Source of the DNA: Halomonas sp. HL-48
Lineage (GTDB): Bacteria > Pseudomonadota > Gammaproteobacteria > Pseudomonadales > Halomonadaceae
DNA: 64,000 nucleotides
Assembly: GCF_001314875.1 (NCBI RefSeq)
Contig: NZ_LJZS01000011.1
Location: forward strand, 48,585 to 112,584
Direction of reading: 5' to 3'
The notes beneath the pieces are model-generated. The model was not told the DNA's origin and searched no databases. It saw nothing but the letters and a program-made list of their open reading frames with translations. Below are positions 9,227-17,083 of this stretch, in pieces. Position 1 is the first letter of the stretch. The number at the start of each line of letters is the position of its first letter. Made by a program: the position numbers and the translations under genes.

Positions 9227-10240
9227 TTAACGGCGCTGAAGTTGATCAAGCATGCCGCCGCCTTCAAAGTGCGTCTCCATAGCCTCGTCCCAACTGCCAA
9301 ATACATCCTCTACTTTCAGCAGTTCGGTTTCGGGGAACTGGTCGGCAAATTCTTCAACCACATCTTCATGGTGAACGCGGTAGTTGAAGCCTGCGAGCAA
9401 GCGCTGGGTGTCCTCGCGGTAGAGGTATTCCAGATAGCTTTGCGCCAGGTCGCTGTTTTCGTTGCGCTCGGCATTAGGGCCCACCACGGCTACGGGGAAC
9501 TCTGCCAAAATACTGGTGGGGGGTACGATGACTTCGTAGTCGTCGCTGCCGTATTCCTTGCGAATGTTGTTGACCTCGGACTCGAAACTGATCAGCACAT
9601 CGCCGATTTCGCGCTCGATAAAGCTGGTGGTGGCACCTCGGCCGCCGTTATCAAATACTTCGACGTTACCCAGGAAAGTGCGCATGAAATCCTGGATTTG
9701 CTCTTCATCGCCGTCAAATTGTTCGTCGGCAAAGCCCCAGGCGGCGAGATAGGTATAGCGGCCATTACCCGAGGTTTTCGGGTTGGGGAAGACCATCTCA
9801 ATATCTTCTTCCACCAGGTCGTCCCAGTTTTCGATGCCTTTGGGGTTGTCCTTGCGCACCAGGAACGCTGTGGTGGAGTAGTAAGGTGAGGCATTGTTGG
9901 GTAGGGCGTCTTGCCAATCTTCAGCCACTAGGTCGGCATCAGCCAAGGCCTGGACGTCAGTCACTTGGTTATAGGTCACCACATCGGCGCGAAGCCCTTG
10001 CATGATGGCGCGTGCCTGGGCAGATGAACCACCGTGAGACTGGCTAACCTCGATTTCCTCGTCGTGTTCTTCTTCCCACCATGATTCAAATTTGGGATTA
10101 ATTTCGGCAAACAGTTCGCGTGCAATATCATACGAAGAGTTGAGCAGCTCGCGTTCTTGAGCCATAGCAGGGCTTGAAAGCGTGGCGCCAATGGCGAGAG
10201 CCAACATGCTACGACGGAAAACAACAGGTAATGACATCAC
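9227..10240 (-). CDS. cysP: Periplasmic sulfate/thiosulfate-binding protein CysP
   Basis: The 337-residue protein has a signal peptide ending SSPAMA before QERELLN. The mature part follows the CysP/Sbp pattern closely: NSSYDIARELFAEINP, QSHGGSSAQARAI, ADVVTYNQVTDVQAL, FPNPKTSGNGRYTYLAAWG and GGRGATTSF, which supply backbone and Ser/Gly contacts for the sulfate oxyanion. The match is nearer to thiosulfate-binding CysP than to Sbp. It is the first gene of the operon and carries its own upstream AT-rich region. The mature protein is rich in Asp and Glu, as is common in halophile periplasmic proteins. Confidence 0.94.
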   Translation of the reverse strand: MMSLPVVFRRSMLALAIGATLSSPAMAQERELLNSSYDIARELFAEINPKFESWWEEEHDEEIEVSQSHGGSSAQARAIMQGLRADVVTYNQVTDVQALADADLVAEDWQDALPNNASPYYSTTAFLVRKDNPKGIENWDDLVEEDIEMVFPNPKTSGNGRYTYLAAWGFADEQFDGDEEQIQDFMRTFLGNVEVFDNGGRGATTSFIEREIGDVLISFESEVNNIRKEYGSDDYEVIVPPTSILAEFPVAVVGPNAERNENSDLAQSYLEYLYREDTQRLLAGFNYRVHHEDVVEEFADQFPETELLKVEDVFGSWDEAMETHFEGGGMLDQLQRR

Positions 10241-10322
10241 AAGCTCCTTGAAAGCTAAGCCAGCATTGGCAATTTAGTTAGCAAGCTTAAACCTGTGATT
10301 ATGGAATTACAATCGTGTTTTA

Positions 10323-10339
10323 TATTCTTTTTTAGAATA
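10323..10339. promoter_or_regulatory. AT-rich inverted repeat between cysP and rpe (candidate CysB-controlled site)
   Basis: TATTCT and AGAATA form a 6-5-6 dyad about 85 bases upstream of the cysP start, inside the AT-rich 237-base gap between cysP and rpe. CysB is known to bind AT-rich sites ahead of cys operons, so this is a reasonable operator candidate, but the known CysB consensus is loose and I cannot define the promoter boxes. Confidence 0.3.
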
Positions 10340-10477
10340 ATGATTAAGAAAAATGGGGCTAACTTATCCACGATACGTGTCTGCTCTCACCGCCGCGCGA
10401 AGGTTCTGCTAACATGCCCGCCTTTAAAGGCGGCAATGGCCGTGGTTCCCTCTCTTTGGCAAAGCAGGAATGTTGAT

Positions 10478-11173
10478 ATGACCGCTGCGCATGATTATCT
10501 GATTGCTCCCTCGATTCTTTCCGCCAACTTCGCACGCCTGGGCGAGGAGGTGGACAATGTGCTCGCGGCGGGGGCCGATATCGTACATTTCGATGTGATG
10601 GACAATCATTACGTGCCCAACCTCACCATTGGCCCGATGGTGTGCAAAGCGCTGCGCCAGCACGGCGTGACGGCGCCGATTGACGTGCATCTTATGGTCA
10701 AGCCGGTGGATCGCATGATCAGCGATTTCATCGAGGCGGGCGCCAGCTACATTACGTTTCACCCGGAAGCCTCCGAGCATATCGACCGCTCGCTGCAGCT
10801 GATCCGCGACGGGGGTTGCAAGGCCGGGCTGGTCTTCAACCCGGCCACGCCGCTGTCCTATCTGGACTACGTGATGGATAAAATCGACATGGTGCTGTTG
10901 ATGAGCGTCAATCCGGGCTTCGGTGGGCAGTCGTTCATTCCCGCCACGCTTGATAAGTTGCGCGAGGCGCGGGCGCGTATCGACGCGTCAGGACGACCGA
11001 TTCGTCTTGAGGTCGATGGCGGCGTGAAAGCCGACAACATCGGCGACATTGCCGCCGCCGGCGCGGATACCTTTGTCGCCGGTTCGGCCATTTTCAACGC
11101 GCATAGCACAAGCGATCCCCACGGCTATGACTCGGTGATCAAGCAGTTAAGGGCGGCGATGAGCAACCGTTGA
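10478..11173 (+). CDS. rpe: Ribulose-phosphate 3-epimerase
   Basis: Rpe interconverts D-ribulose 5-phosphate and D-xylulose 5-phosphate in the pentose phosphate pathway. The 231-residue TIM barrel begins [20 protein letters not shown] chose the ATG at 10478 because AGGA lies nine bases upstream and the conserved sequence begins directly after it. Visible family motifs include [37 protein letters not shown] and LEVDGGVK, which carry the metal-binding His/Asp residues and the phosphate-binding loop. The gene converges on ndh with a 7-base gap. In many gammaproteobacteria rpe lies just before gph; here ndh is inserted between them on the other strand. Confidence 0.97.
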   Translation: MTAAHDYLIAPSILSANFARLGEEVDNVLAAGADIVHFDVMDNHYVPNLTIGPMVCKALRQHGVTAPIDVHLMVKPVDRMISDFIEAGASYITFHPEASEHIDRSLQLIRDGGCKAGLVFNPATPLSYLDYVMDKIDMVLLMSVNPGFGGQSFIPATLDKLREARARIDASGRPIRLEVDGGVKADNIGDIAAAGADTFVAGSAIFNAHSTSDPHGYDSVIKQLRAAMSNR

Positions 11174-11180
11174 ACGGTGT

Positions 11181-12479
11181 TTAATGGAGCTTCATGCGTG
11201 GCTTGAGATAACGATTGAGCTTGTCTACCAGCCACGCCAGCCCGGTTTTGGGTGCGCCGTGAATCGATAGCTGGTGCATGCGGTAAAGCGATGCGTAGGC
11301 GCGCCTCGCCAGCCAGCCTTCCAGAAATAACCCGCGCGAGGCGGAGCTGCGCATCAGGCTGCCCACGGCGTCGTAGCTCGCCAGCGATACCAGCGAGCCG
11401 CGATCCCGATACTCGAAGTCGGCGAGGGGCTTGCCCTCCAACTGATTGATCAGATTCTTGGCCAGTCGTTTGGCCTGCTGGTGGGCCGCCTGGGCGCGGG
11501 GCGGCACGCTGCCGTTTTCCCCCATAGGGCAGTCGGCGCAGTCACCCAAGGCAAAAATCGCCGGATCATCGATGCTTTGCAGGGTTTTGGCGACTTTGAT
11601 CTGATGCTTTTTGTTGGTGGAAAGCCCCAGTTCAGAGAGAAACGGCGGTGCCTTGATGCCCGCCGCCCAGACATTGAGGTCGGTCTCAATGACGTCGTCA
11701 TCGCCGGTGATCAGGCGATTCGCCTGGGCTTCTTTGATAGCGGTGCCCACGTGCACCGTGACGCCCATGCCTTCCAGCTCTTGTTGAACGGTTTGGCTGA
11801 TGCGCTCGGAAAGCGCCGGCAGCAGGCGCGGTGCGGCCTCAAGCAGGTGCACGCTGATTTGCTGGTGGTCCGCCGCGGTGACGCCGTAGGCGTTGAGCAT
11901 ACGCGAGGCATCAAACAGCTCCGCTGCCAACTCCACCCCGGTCGCCCCGCCGCCGACAATGCCGATGGTCAGTTGGGTATGCTGACGCAGCGAGGGGTCG
12001 GTGTAGCGCAGAAACGTATTGATCATGTCGCGCTGAAACGCTTTGGCCTGCTGCGGTGAGTCGATAAAATGGCAATGCTCGTCAACCCCGGGCGTGCCGA
12101 AGTCATTGGACACGCTGCCCAGGGCCATGACCAGATAGTCGTAAGCGAGCTCCCGGGCGGGCAGTACTTCAGCGCCGTCCTCATCCACGATGGGGGCCAG
12201 GTGCAGTCGCTTGGCCTCGCGGTCGAGGCCTGACAGCGAGCCGCGCTGGTAGCGGTAATGATGTGCCGAGGAATGACCGCGGTAATCCACCTCGTCCATG
12301 CTGGAATTCAGCACGCCGGTGGCAAGCTCGTGCAATAACGGTTTCCAGACGTGGGTGGTGTTGCGGTCGAGCAATACGATGTCGGCCCGGTTGCGCTTGC
12401 CAAGCGTGCGTCCTAACTGGGTGGCCAGCGCCAGACCGCCGGCGCCGCCGCCAACAATCACGATGGTGGGAAGGCTCAT
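11181..12479 (-). CDS. ndh: Type II NADH dehydrogenase
   Basis: The 432-residue flavoprotein has an N-terminal FAD-binding motif VIVGGGAGGLALATQLG, a second nucleotide-binding motif IGIVGGGATGVELAAEL (NADH) and FALGDCADCP before the C-terminal membrane-associating part. It transfers electrons from NADH to quinone without proton pumping, at the inner face of the cytoplasmic membrane. The length is normal for Ndh. It is transcribed divergently from gph with a 154-base gap that holds both promoters. Confidence 0.92.
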   Translation of the reverse strand: MSLPTIVIVGGGAGGLALATQLGRTLGKRNRADIVLLDRNTTHVWKPLLHELATGVLNSSMDEVDYRGHSSAHHYRYQRGSLSGLDREAKRLHLAPIVDEDGAEVLPARELAYDYLVMALGSVSNDFGTPGVDEHCHFIDSPQQAKAFQRDMINTFLRYTDPSLRQHTQLTIGIVGGGATGVELAAELFDASRMLNAYGVTAADHQQISVHLLEAAPRLLPALSERISQTVQQELEGMGVTVHVGTAIKEAQANRLITGDDDVIETDLNVWAAGIKAPPFLSELGLSTNKKHQIKVAKTLQSIDDPAIFALGDCADCPMGENGSVPPRAQAAHQQAKRLAKNLINQLEGKPLADFEYRDRGSLVSLASYDAVGSLMRSSASRGLFLEGWLARRAYASLYRMHQLSIHGAPKTGLAWLVDKLNRYLKPRMKLH

Positions 12480-12633
12480 GTCTTACTCCTTGACGAAATG
12501 ATCCTCAGCATAGTGGTTTCTTGCGATACTGACGAATATGAACGGTCGTTTACAACAGGTACACTGACCCGCTGAAAGCCCCGCAGGGCGAGCTTCAGGC
12601 AATATTGAGTATGACGCTAAAAAGGATGGTTAC

Positions 12634-13302
12634 GTGCACCCACTACTTGACGGCAAGCGTCTGATTGCCTTTGACCTCGATGGCACGCTCATCGACTCGG
12701 TGCCTGACCTGACCGTGGCGGTCGCCCGCGCGCTGGTCGACCAGGGGTTGCCGATGCCGACGACGGATGACGTGCGCCACTGGGTGGGTAACGGTGCGGC
12801 GGTGTTGGTCGAGCGGGCCCTGACCTGGGCGAAGGGTATGCCGCCCGAAGCGATGCTGTTCGATCGTGCCTACGCGGCGTTTCTGCACTATTACGGCGCC
12901 GCGCCCAATCAGTTGACGTCGCTCTACCCTGGCGCCCGGTCGGCGTTGACCGGGCTGCGTCAGGCCGGCTATACGCTGGTGTTGATCACCAACAAGCCCG
13001 AGCGCTTCATCGTGCCGATACTCGATCACTTCGGCTTGCAGGGGTACTTTACACTCTGCCTCGGCGGTGACTCGCTGGCGGAGAAAAAACCGTCCCCGGT
13101 GCCTTTACTGCATGCCGCGCAGGTCGGCGGGGTCGCCCCTGACGCCTGCGTAATGGTGGGGGATTCCCGCCACGATATCGCCGCCGGCAAAGCGGCCGGT
13201 TTTGTCACCCTGGCGCTGCCGTATGGTTATAACCACGGGGAGCCGATTGAAGAAAGCGGGCCGGATGCGGTCATTGCGTCGCTTGCCGAGCTGATTGCCT
13301 GA
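12634..13302 (+). CDS. gph: Phosphoglycolate phosphatase
   Basis: This 222-residue HAD-superfamily hydrolase has motif I FDLDGTLIDS, motif II LITNKP and motif III/IV MVGDSRHDIAAGKAAG, with a helical cap between. Gph removes the phosphate from 2-phosphoglycolate, produced during DNA repair and side reactions. The start is GTG with AAAGGATGG upstream. It converges on the metal-binding protein gene with a 21-base gap. In relatives gph is commonly followed by trpE, which is missing here. Confidence 0.93.
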   Translation: MHPLLDGKRLIAFDLDGTLIDSVPDLTVAVARALVDQGLPMPTTDDVRHWVGNGAAVLVERALTWAKGMPPEAMLFDRAYAAFLHYYGAAPNQLTSLYPGARSALTGLRQAGYTLVLITNKPERFIVPILDHFGLQGYFTLCLGGDSLAEKKPSPVPLLHAAQVGGVAPDACVMVGDSRHDIAAGKAAGFVTLALPYGYNHGEPIEESGPDAVIASLAELIA

Positions 13303-13323
13303 AGGGGCGTCGCGCTGAGGCGA

Positions 13324-14241
13324 TCAGTCATCCTCACGGGCACCGCCCAGTGCCGCGTGAAGCAGTTCGGTATTGTGGCGCAGCATGGCGACATAGTCGG
13401 CGGCCGGCCCGTCGCTACCGCTTAAGGCATCCACATAGAGGGGGCCTGCCAGCGGCAGGTCGACGTAGCGCGCCTGCGCATCCATATGGATTTTGGGTGT
13501 CGTGCTTTCATAAAACAGTGCCGGCGGGCGCTTGTCGGCAAGCGTTGCCTGGAGCCGGGCCATCGCCGCGGCCTTGCCCAGGGTTTCGTGATTCACGCCC
13601 CATAGGGCGGTGTATTCAAAGTCATAGGCATCGGCGAAGTAGGCAACCCCTGCTTCGCTGGTGACCAGCGACCGGTTGGTCTGGGGGATGCCGCCCAGCC
13701 GTTCCCGGATGCCGGCGTCGAGCTCCTCCAGTGTCTCTTTGAGCTCGTCGGCGCGTTGGCCAAACGCCTCGGCGTGGTCCGGCGCATGCGCCGACAGGGT
13801 GTCGACGATAACGTCCACATAGGCGGCGGCGCCCTGGGGTGCCATCCACATGTGGGGATTTGCGCTGTTCTCGTAGCGGCCGACGGTCAGCGGCAACGTC
13901 GGGTAATCGGCGTGTTCGGCCAACGCCACCATGGGCAATTCGTCCTCGACGATGGCCTGCACGTCGCGCAGCCAGGGTTCCAGGTCAAAGCCGTTATAAA
14001 ACACCAGATCGGTTTCTTCCAGCGCCAGGACGTTGGGCGGGTTGAGTTCCCAGCGGTGAACGTCCTCGCCGGGCGGTACGATGACATCAACGCTTGCGTT
14101 ATCGCCGGCCACGCGCTTGACCAGATCGGCAATCACCGAGAACGAAGTCACTACCCGCAGCGGCGACTCCGCCACAGCGGGGGCGCTGGCGAGCAAAAGC
14201 GCCACCAAGAGCGAGCCTACGTTTATCAGCTTATTGCGCAT
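13324..14241 (-). CDS. Zinc/manganese/iron ABC transporter substrate-binding protein, orphan
   Basis: The 305-residue protein starts MRNKLINVG (GGGAG eight bases upstream; an earlier in-frame ATG at 14331 would place a charged stretch ahead of the signal peptide). A signal peptide ends near SAPAVAE. The cluster A-I metal-binding fold is visible: H62 in GEDVHRWE, His in ANPHMWM, Glu in VTSEAGVAYFADAY and a C-terminal Asp. A glutamate at the third ligand position, instead of histidine, is typical of manganese/iron-type proteins (PsaA, SitA) rather than ZnuA. No permease or ATPase gene is adjacent, so it must use partners encoded elsewhere. Confidence 0.88.
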   Translation of the reverse strand: MRNKLINVGSLLVALLLASAPAVAESPLRVVTSFSVIADLVKRVAGDNASVDVIVPPGEDVHRWELNPPNVLALEETDLVFYNGFDLEPWLRDVQAIVEDELPMVALAEHADYPTLPLTVGRYENSANPHMWMAPQGAAAYVDVIVDTLSAHAPDHAEAFGQRADELKETLEELDAGIRERLGGIPQTNRSLVTSEAGVAYFADAYDFEYTALWGVNHETLGKAAAMARLQATLADKRPPALFYESTTPKIHMDAQARYVDLPLAGPLYVDALSGSDGPAADYVAMLRHNTELLHAALGGAREDD

Positions 14242-14562
14242 TCCACGCTCCCGGCTTTCTTGAAAGGCGACTGATAATAAAGATTGTGCTGCCGCGTTGC
14301 TAGTTCCCGTTGCCCGGATGACGCCTAACAAAGGCTACGTTATCACTATGCGGGGAAGATACAATTTATCAAGCCTCGCTTTTGTCAGCCGGAGGCCCTT
14401 GGGCCCGAGCGATCGGCCGCAGGACAAGTTCGTGACGTGCGAACCCGCATGGCGTTACAATCGGTCGATAATTGGCGGAAATGGCAAGTCACTACGGGCT
14501 GGCTAACTGATTGGGTAACCTGCGAGCCATTGCGTGGAATTTTATTGGGGTTTCAATTCGTT
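14242..14562. other. Intergenic region upstream of trpG with imperfect direct repeat and Trp-rich frame
   Basis: These 321 bases separate the divergent metal-binding protein gene and trpG. An imperfect direct repeat, GTGACGTGCGAACC at 14432-14445 and GTAACCTGCGAGCC at 14515-14528, has its copies 83 bases apart. Between them a reading frame from the ATG at 14449 holds four TGG codons within about 50 bases and runs without a stop into trpG. I see no Rho-independent attenuator hairpin with a T tract. No trpE remnant was recognised. Confidence 0.4.
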
Positions 14563-15153
14563 ATGGCTCAAAAAGTAGTGATGCTGGACAACTACGATAG
14601 CTTCACATTCAACATCGTTCAGTACCTGGTCGAGCTGGGCGCCGACGTGGTGACTTACCGCAATGACGAGATCAGCGTTGAGCAGATCGAAGCCCTGGCG
14701 CCGACCCACCTGGTGATCTCGCCGGGCCCCTGCACGCCCAACGAAGCCGGAATTTCGCTTGATGCCATTGAACGGTTTGCCGGCCGGTTACCCATTTTGG
14801 GCGTGTGCCTGGGGCATCAGGCCATTGGTCAGGTCTACGGCGGGAGGGTGGTGCGCGCGCCCCAGGTGATGCACGGTAAAACCTCGGCGGTAGCCCACGA
14901 CGGCCAAGGGGTGTTTGCCGGATTGAACAATCCGCTGGAAGTGACGCGCTACCACTCGCTGGTAGTGGACGAACAGGGCCTGCCCGAGTGCCTGGAGATA
15001 ACGGCCCGAACCGGGGATGACGACGTGACACCAGGGGTTATCATGGGGCTGCGCCACCGGGAGCTGGACGTTGAAGGCGTCCAGTTTCATCCTGAATCCA
15101 TCCTGACCCGCCAGGGCCATGCGCTACTGGCCAACTTTTTAAAACGCGGCTGA
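14563..15153 (+). CDS. trpG: Anthranilate synthase component II (glutamine amidotransferase)
   Basis: The 196-residue class I glutamine amidotransferase shows [18 protein letters not shown], the oxyanion turn VISPGPCTP, the nucleophile Cys in [12 protein letters not shown] and the His/Glu pair in VQFHPESIL. It supplies ammonia to TrpE for anthranilate; the same subunit often also serves PabB (encoded at 41.3 kb). The start is set at 14563 by comparison with family N termini; the frame remains open to 14437. It heads a trpG-trpD-trpC cluster. trpE itself is not in this window. Confidence 0.95.
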   Translation: MAQKVVMLDNYDSFTFNIVQYLVELGADVVTYRNDEISVEQIEALAPTHLVISPGPCTPNEAGISLDAIERFAGRLPILGVCLGHQAIGQVYGGRVVRAPQVMHGKTSAVAHDGQGVFAGLNNPLEVTRYHSLVVDEQGLPECLEITARTGDDDVTPGVIMGLRHRELDVEGVQFHPESILTRQGHALLANFLKRG

Positions 15154-15189
15154 CCGCCGGTTTCACATGTTTTAGGGGCTTTTCTGCTC

Positions 15190-16209
15190 ATGCAAATGCG
15201 AGACGCAATTAACGCGGTGATGCGCCGCGAAGACCTCTCTTTCGATGCCACCCACGCGCTGATGCGCCAGATCATGACCGGCGAAGCCTCCGATGCTCAG
15301 ATCGGCGGTCTGCTGGTGGGGCTTGCCATGAAAGGCGAGAGCGCCGTCGAGATCAGTGCCGCCGCCCAGGTGATGCGTGACCTGATGAAGCGGGTCGAGC
15401 TTGACGCTGAGAACGTGGTCGACATTGTGGGCACCGGTGGCGATGGCGCCAATCTGTTCAACGTCTCGACCGCGGCCAGCTTCGTGGCCGCGGCCGGGGG
15501 CGCCCACGTGGCCAAGCACGGTAACCGCAGCGTGTCGTCGTCATCCGGCAGCGCCGACCTGTTCGACGTCGCGGGTATTTATCTGGACCTGCAACCCGAC
15601 CAGGTGGCCCGCTGTATCGAGCAGGTAGGCGTGGGCTTCATGTTTGCCCCCAATCATCACCCGGCGATGCGCTATGCCATCGGCCCGCGCCGTGAAATGG
15701 GCGTGCGCACGCTGTTCAATATTCTCGGCCCGCTGACCAATCCTGCCAGCGCGCCCAATCAGGTGCTGGGCGTTTATGCGCCCTCGCTGGTGCCGCTGAT
15801 GGCCGAGGTGCTCAACAAGCTCGGCAGCCGCCATGTCATGGTCGTGCATTCCGAGGACGGCCTGGATGAAATCTCCCTGGCAGCACCCACCCAGGTGGCC
15901 GAACTCAAGGACGGGGTGATTTCCCAGTACACGATTACGCCGGAAGAGGTGGGGATTGAACGCCAGAGTCTCGCCACGCTTAAAGCCACCAGCGCTGAAG
16001 ACAGCCTGCGCCTGGTCAAGGCCGCGCTGAGCGGCGAAGGGGCAGCGGCGGATATGGTGGCACTGAATGCGGGCGCGGCGCTTTACTGTGCCGGCGTGGC
16101 CGACAACCTGAAAGAGGGCGTGATGCTGGCACAGGATGCCCAAGCCTCCAAATTACCGCTTGAAAAACTTAAAGAACTGTCTCACTTCACCAGCGTTTTT
16201 AAGCAGTAG
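15190..16209 (+). CDS. trpD: Anthranilate phosphoribosyltransferase
   Basis: The 339-residue enzyme transfers the phosphoribosyl group of PRPP to anthranilate. Its PRPP-binding glycine loop [28 protein letters not shown] and [10 protein letters not shown] are visible, and the length is standard. The start is 36 bases after trpG, with AGGGG about 12 bases before the ATG. A 70-base gap with a tandem repeat separates it from trpC. Confidence 0.97.
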   Translation: MQMRDAINAVMRREDLSFDATHALMRQIMTGEASDAQIGGLLVGLAMKGESAVEISAAAQVMRDLMKRVELDAENVVDIVGTGGDGANLFNVSTAASFVAAAGGAHVAKHGNRSVSSSSGSADLFDVAGIYLDLQPDQVARCIEQVGVGFMFAPNHHPAMRYAIGPRREMGVRTLFNILGPLTNPASAPNQVLGVYAPSLVPLMAEVLNKLGSRHVMVVHSEDGLDEISLAAPTQVAELKDGVISQYTITPEEVGIERQSLATLKATSAEDSLRLVKAALSGEGAAADMVALNAGAALYCAGVADNLKEGVMLAQDAQASKLPLEKLKELSHFTSVFKQ

Positions 16210-16222
16210 GCCCTTAAACAAG

Positions 16223-16267
16223 GTAAGTTTTAAACAAGTAAGTTTTAAACAAGTAAGTTTTAAACAA
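16223..16267 (+). repeat. Three tandem 15-bp copies between trpD and trpC
   Basis: The unit GTAAGTTTTAAACAA occurs three times without gap, preceded by a partial copy (TTAAACAAG) at 16214-16222. It lies between the trpD stop and the trpC ribosome site (AAGAAGAG). The unit is strikingly AT-rich against its surroundings and a multiple of three, so it keeps a frame open into trpC. It may set spacing or mRNA structure within the trp operon, and copy number could vary by slippage. Confidence 0.9.
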
Positions 16268-16279
16268 GAAGAGATCACC

Positions 16280-17083
16280 ATGACGCAACAGGCAACGCCA
16301 ACGATTTTAACCCGCATTCTGGAACGCAAGGACCAGGAAGTGGCCGAGCGCCGTCAGGCGGTTTCGGAAGCCGATCTGCTGGCGCTGGGCGAAAAGCAGA
16401 GTGCGCCCCGGGGCTTTATCGACGCGCTCAACAAGCGCATTGCCGCCGGCGACCCGGCGATCATTGCCGAGGTCAAGAAGGCCTCGCCCTCGAAGGGTGT
16501 GATTCGTGAGGAGTTTCACCCCGCGGATATCGCCAAAAGCTATGCCCAGGGCGGTGCGGCGTGTCTGTCGGTGCTCACCGACGCCGACTTTTTCCAGGGC
16601 CACGAGGACTATCTGATCGCGGCGCGTGACGTCTGTGCGCTACCCGTGATCCGCAAGGATTTCATCACGCACGGCTATCAGGTGTCCGAGGCGCGGGCGA
16701 TCGGGGCTGACTGTATTTTGCTGATCGTCGCCGCGCTGGACGATGCCCAACTGCGTGATCTGAGTCAGCAGGCCAAGAGCCTGGGTATGGACGTGCTGGT
16801 GGAAGTCCACGACGCAGACGAACTGGCTCGGGCGTTGACGCTGGACCTGCAGCTGGTGGGTATCAACAACCGCAATCTGCACACCTTCGAGACCAGCCTC
16901 AACACCACGCTTGAACTGTTGCCGGGCATCCCCGAAGGCGTCACGGTGATCACCGAGTCTGGCATCGATACCCGCGACGATGTCGAGCTGATGCGCGACC
17001 ATGAGATCAACGGCTTTCTGGTCGGTGAAGCCTTCATGCGCCACAGCGACCCCGGCGAGGCGCTGAGGCGGCTGTTCTTTTAA
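16280..17083 (+). CDS. trpC: Indole-3-glycerol phosphate synthase
   Basis: This 267-residue TIM-barrel enzyme closes and decarboxylates the anthranilate ribulotide to indole-3-glycerol phosphate. Conserved stretches are [44 protein letters not shown] and TESGI, containing the catalytic lysines and glutamates. The start ATG at 16280 has AAGAGATC upstream; the frame is open further upstream through the 15-bp repeat but is not conserved-looking there. It is a monofunctional TrpC without a TrpF part. Its last four bases overlap the converging RND transporter gene. Confidence 0.97.
   Translation: MTQQATPTILTRILERKDQEVAERRQAVSEADLLALGEKQSAPRGFIDALNKRIAAGDPAIIAEVKKASPSKGVIREEFHPADIAKSYAQGGAACLSVLTDADFFQGHEDYLIAARDVCALPVIRKDFITHGYQVSEARAIGADCILLIVAALDDAQLRDLSQQAKSLGMDVLVEVHDADELARALTLDLQLVGINNRNLHTFETSLNTTLELLPGIPEGVTVITESGIDTRDDVELMRDHEINGFLVGEAFMRHSDPGEALRRLFF

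Noticed and set aside
14449..14562. Classical trp attenuator
   Set aside because: The Trp-rich frame has no stop before trpG and no T-tract hairpin follows, so the standard attenuation layout is not present.
16210..16279. CRISPR-like array in the trpD-trpC repeat
   Set aside because: The 15-bp units are directly adjacent with no spacers, so it is a simple tandem repeat.
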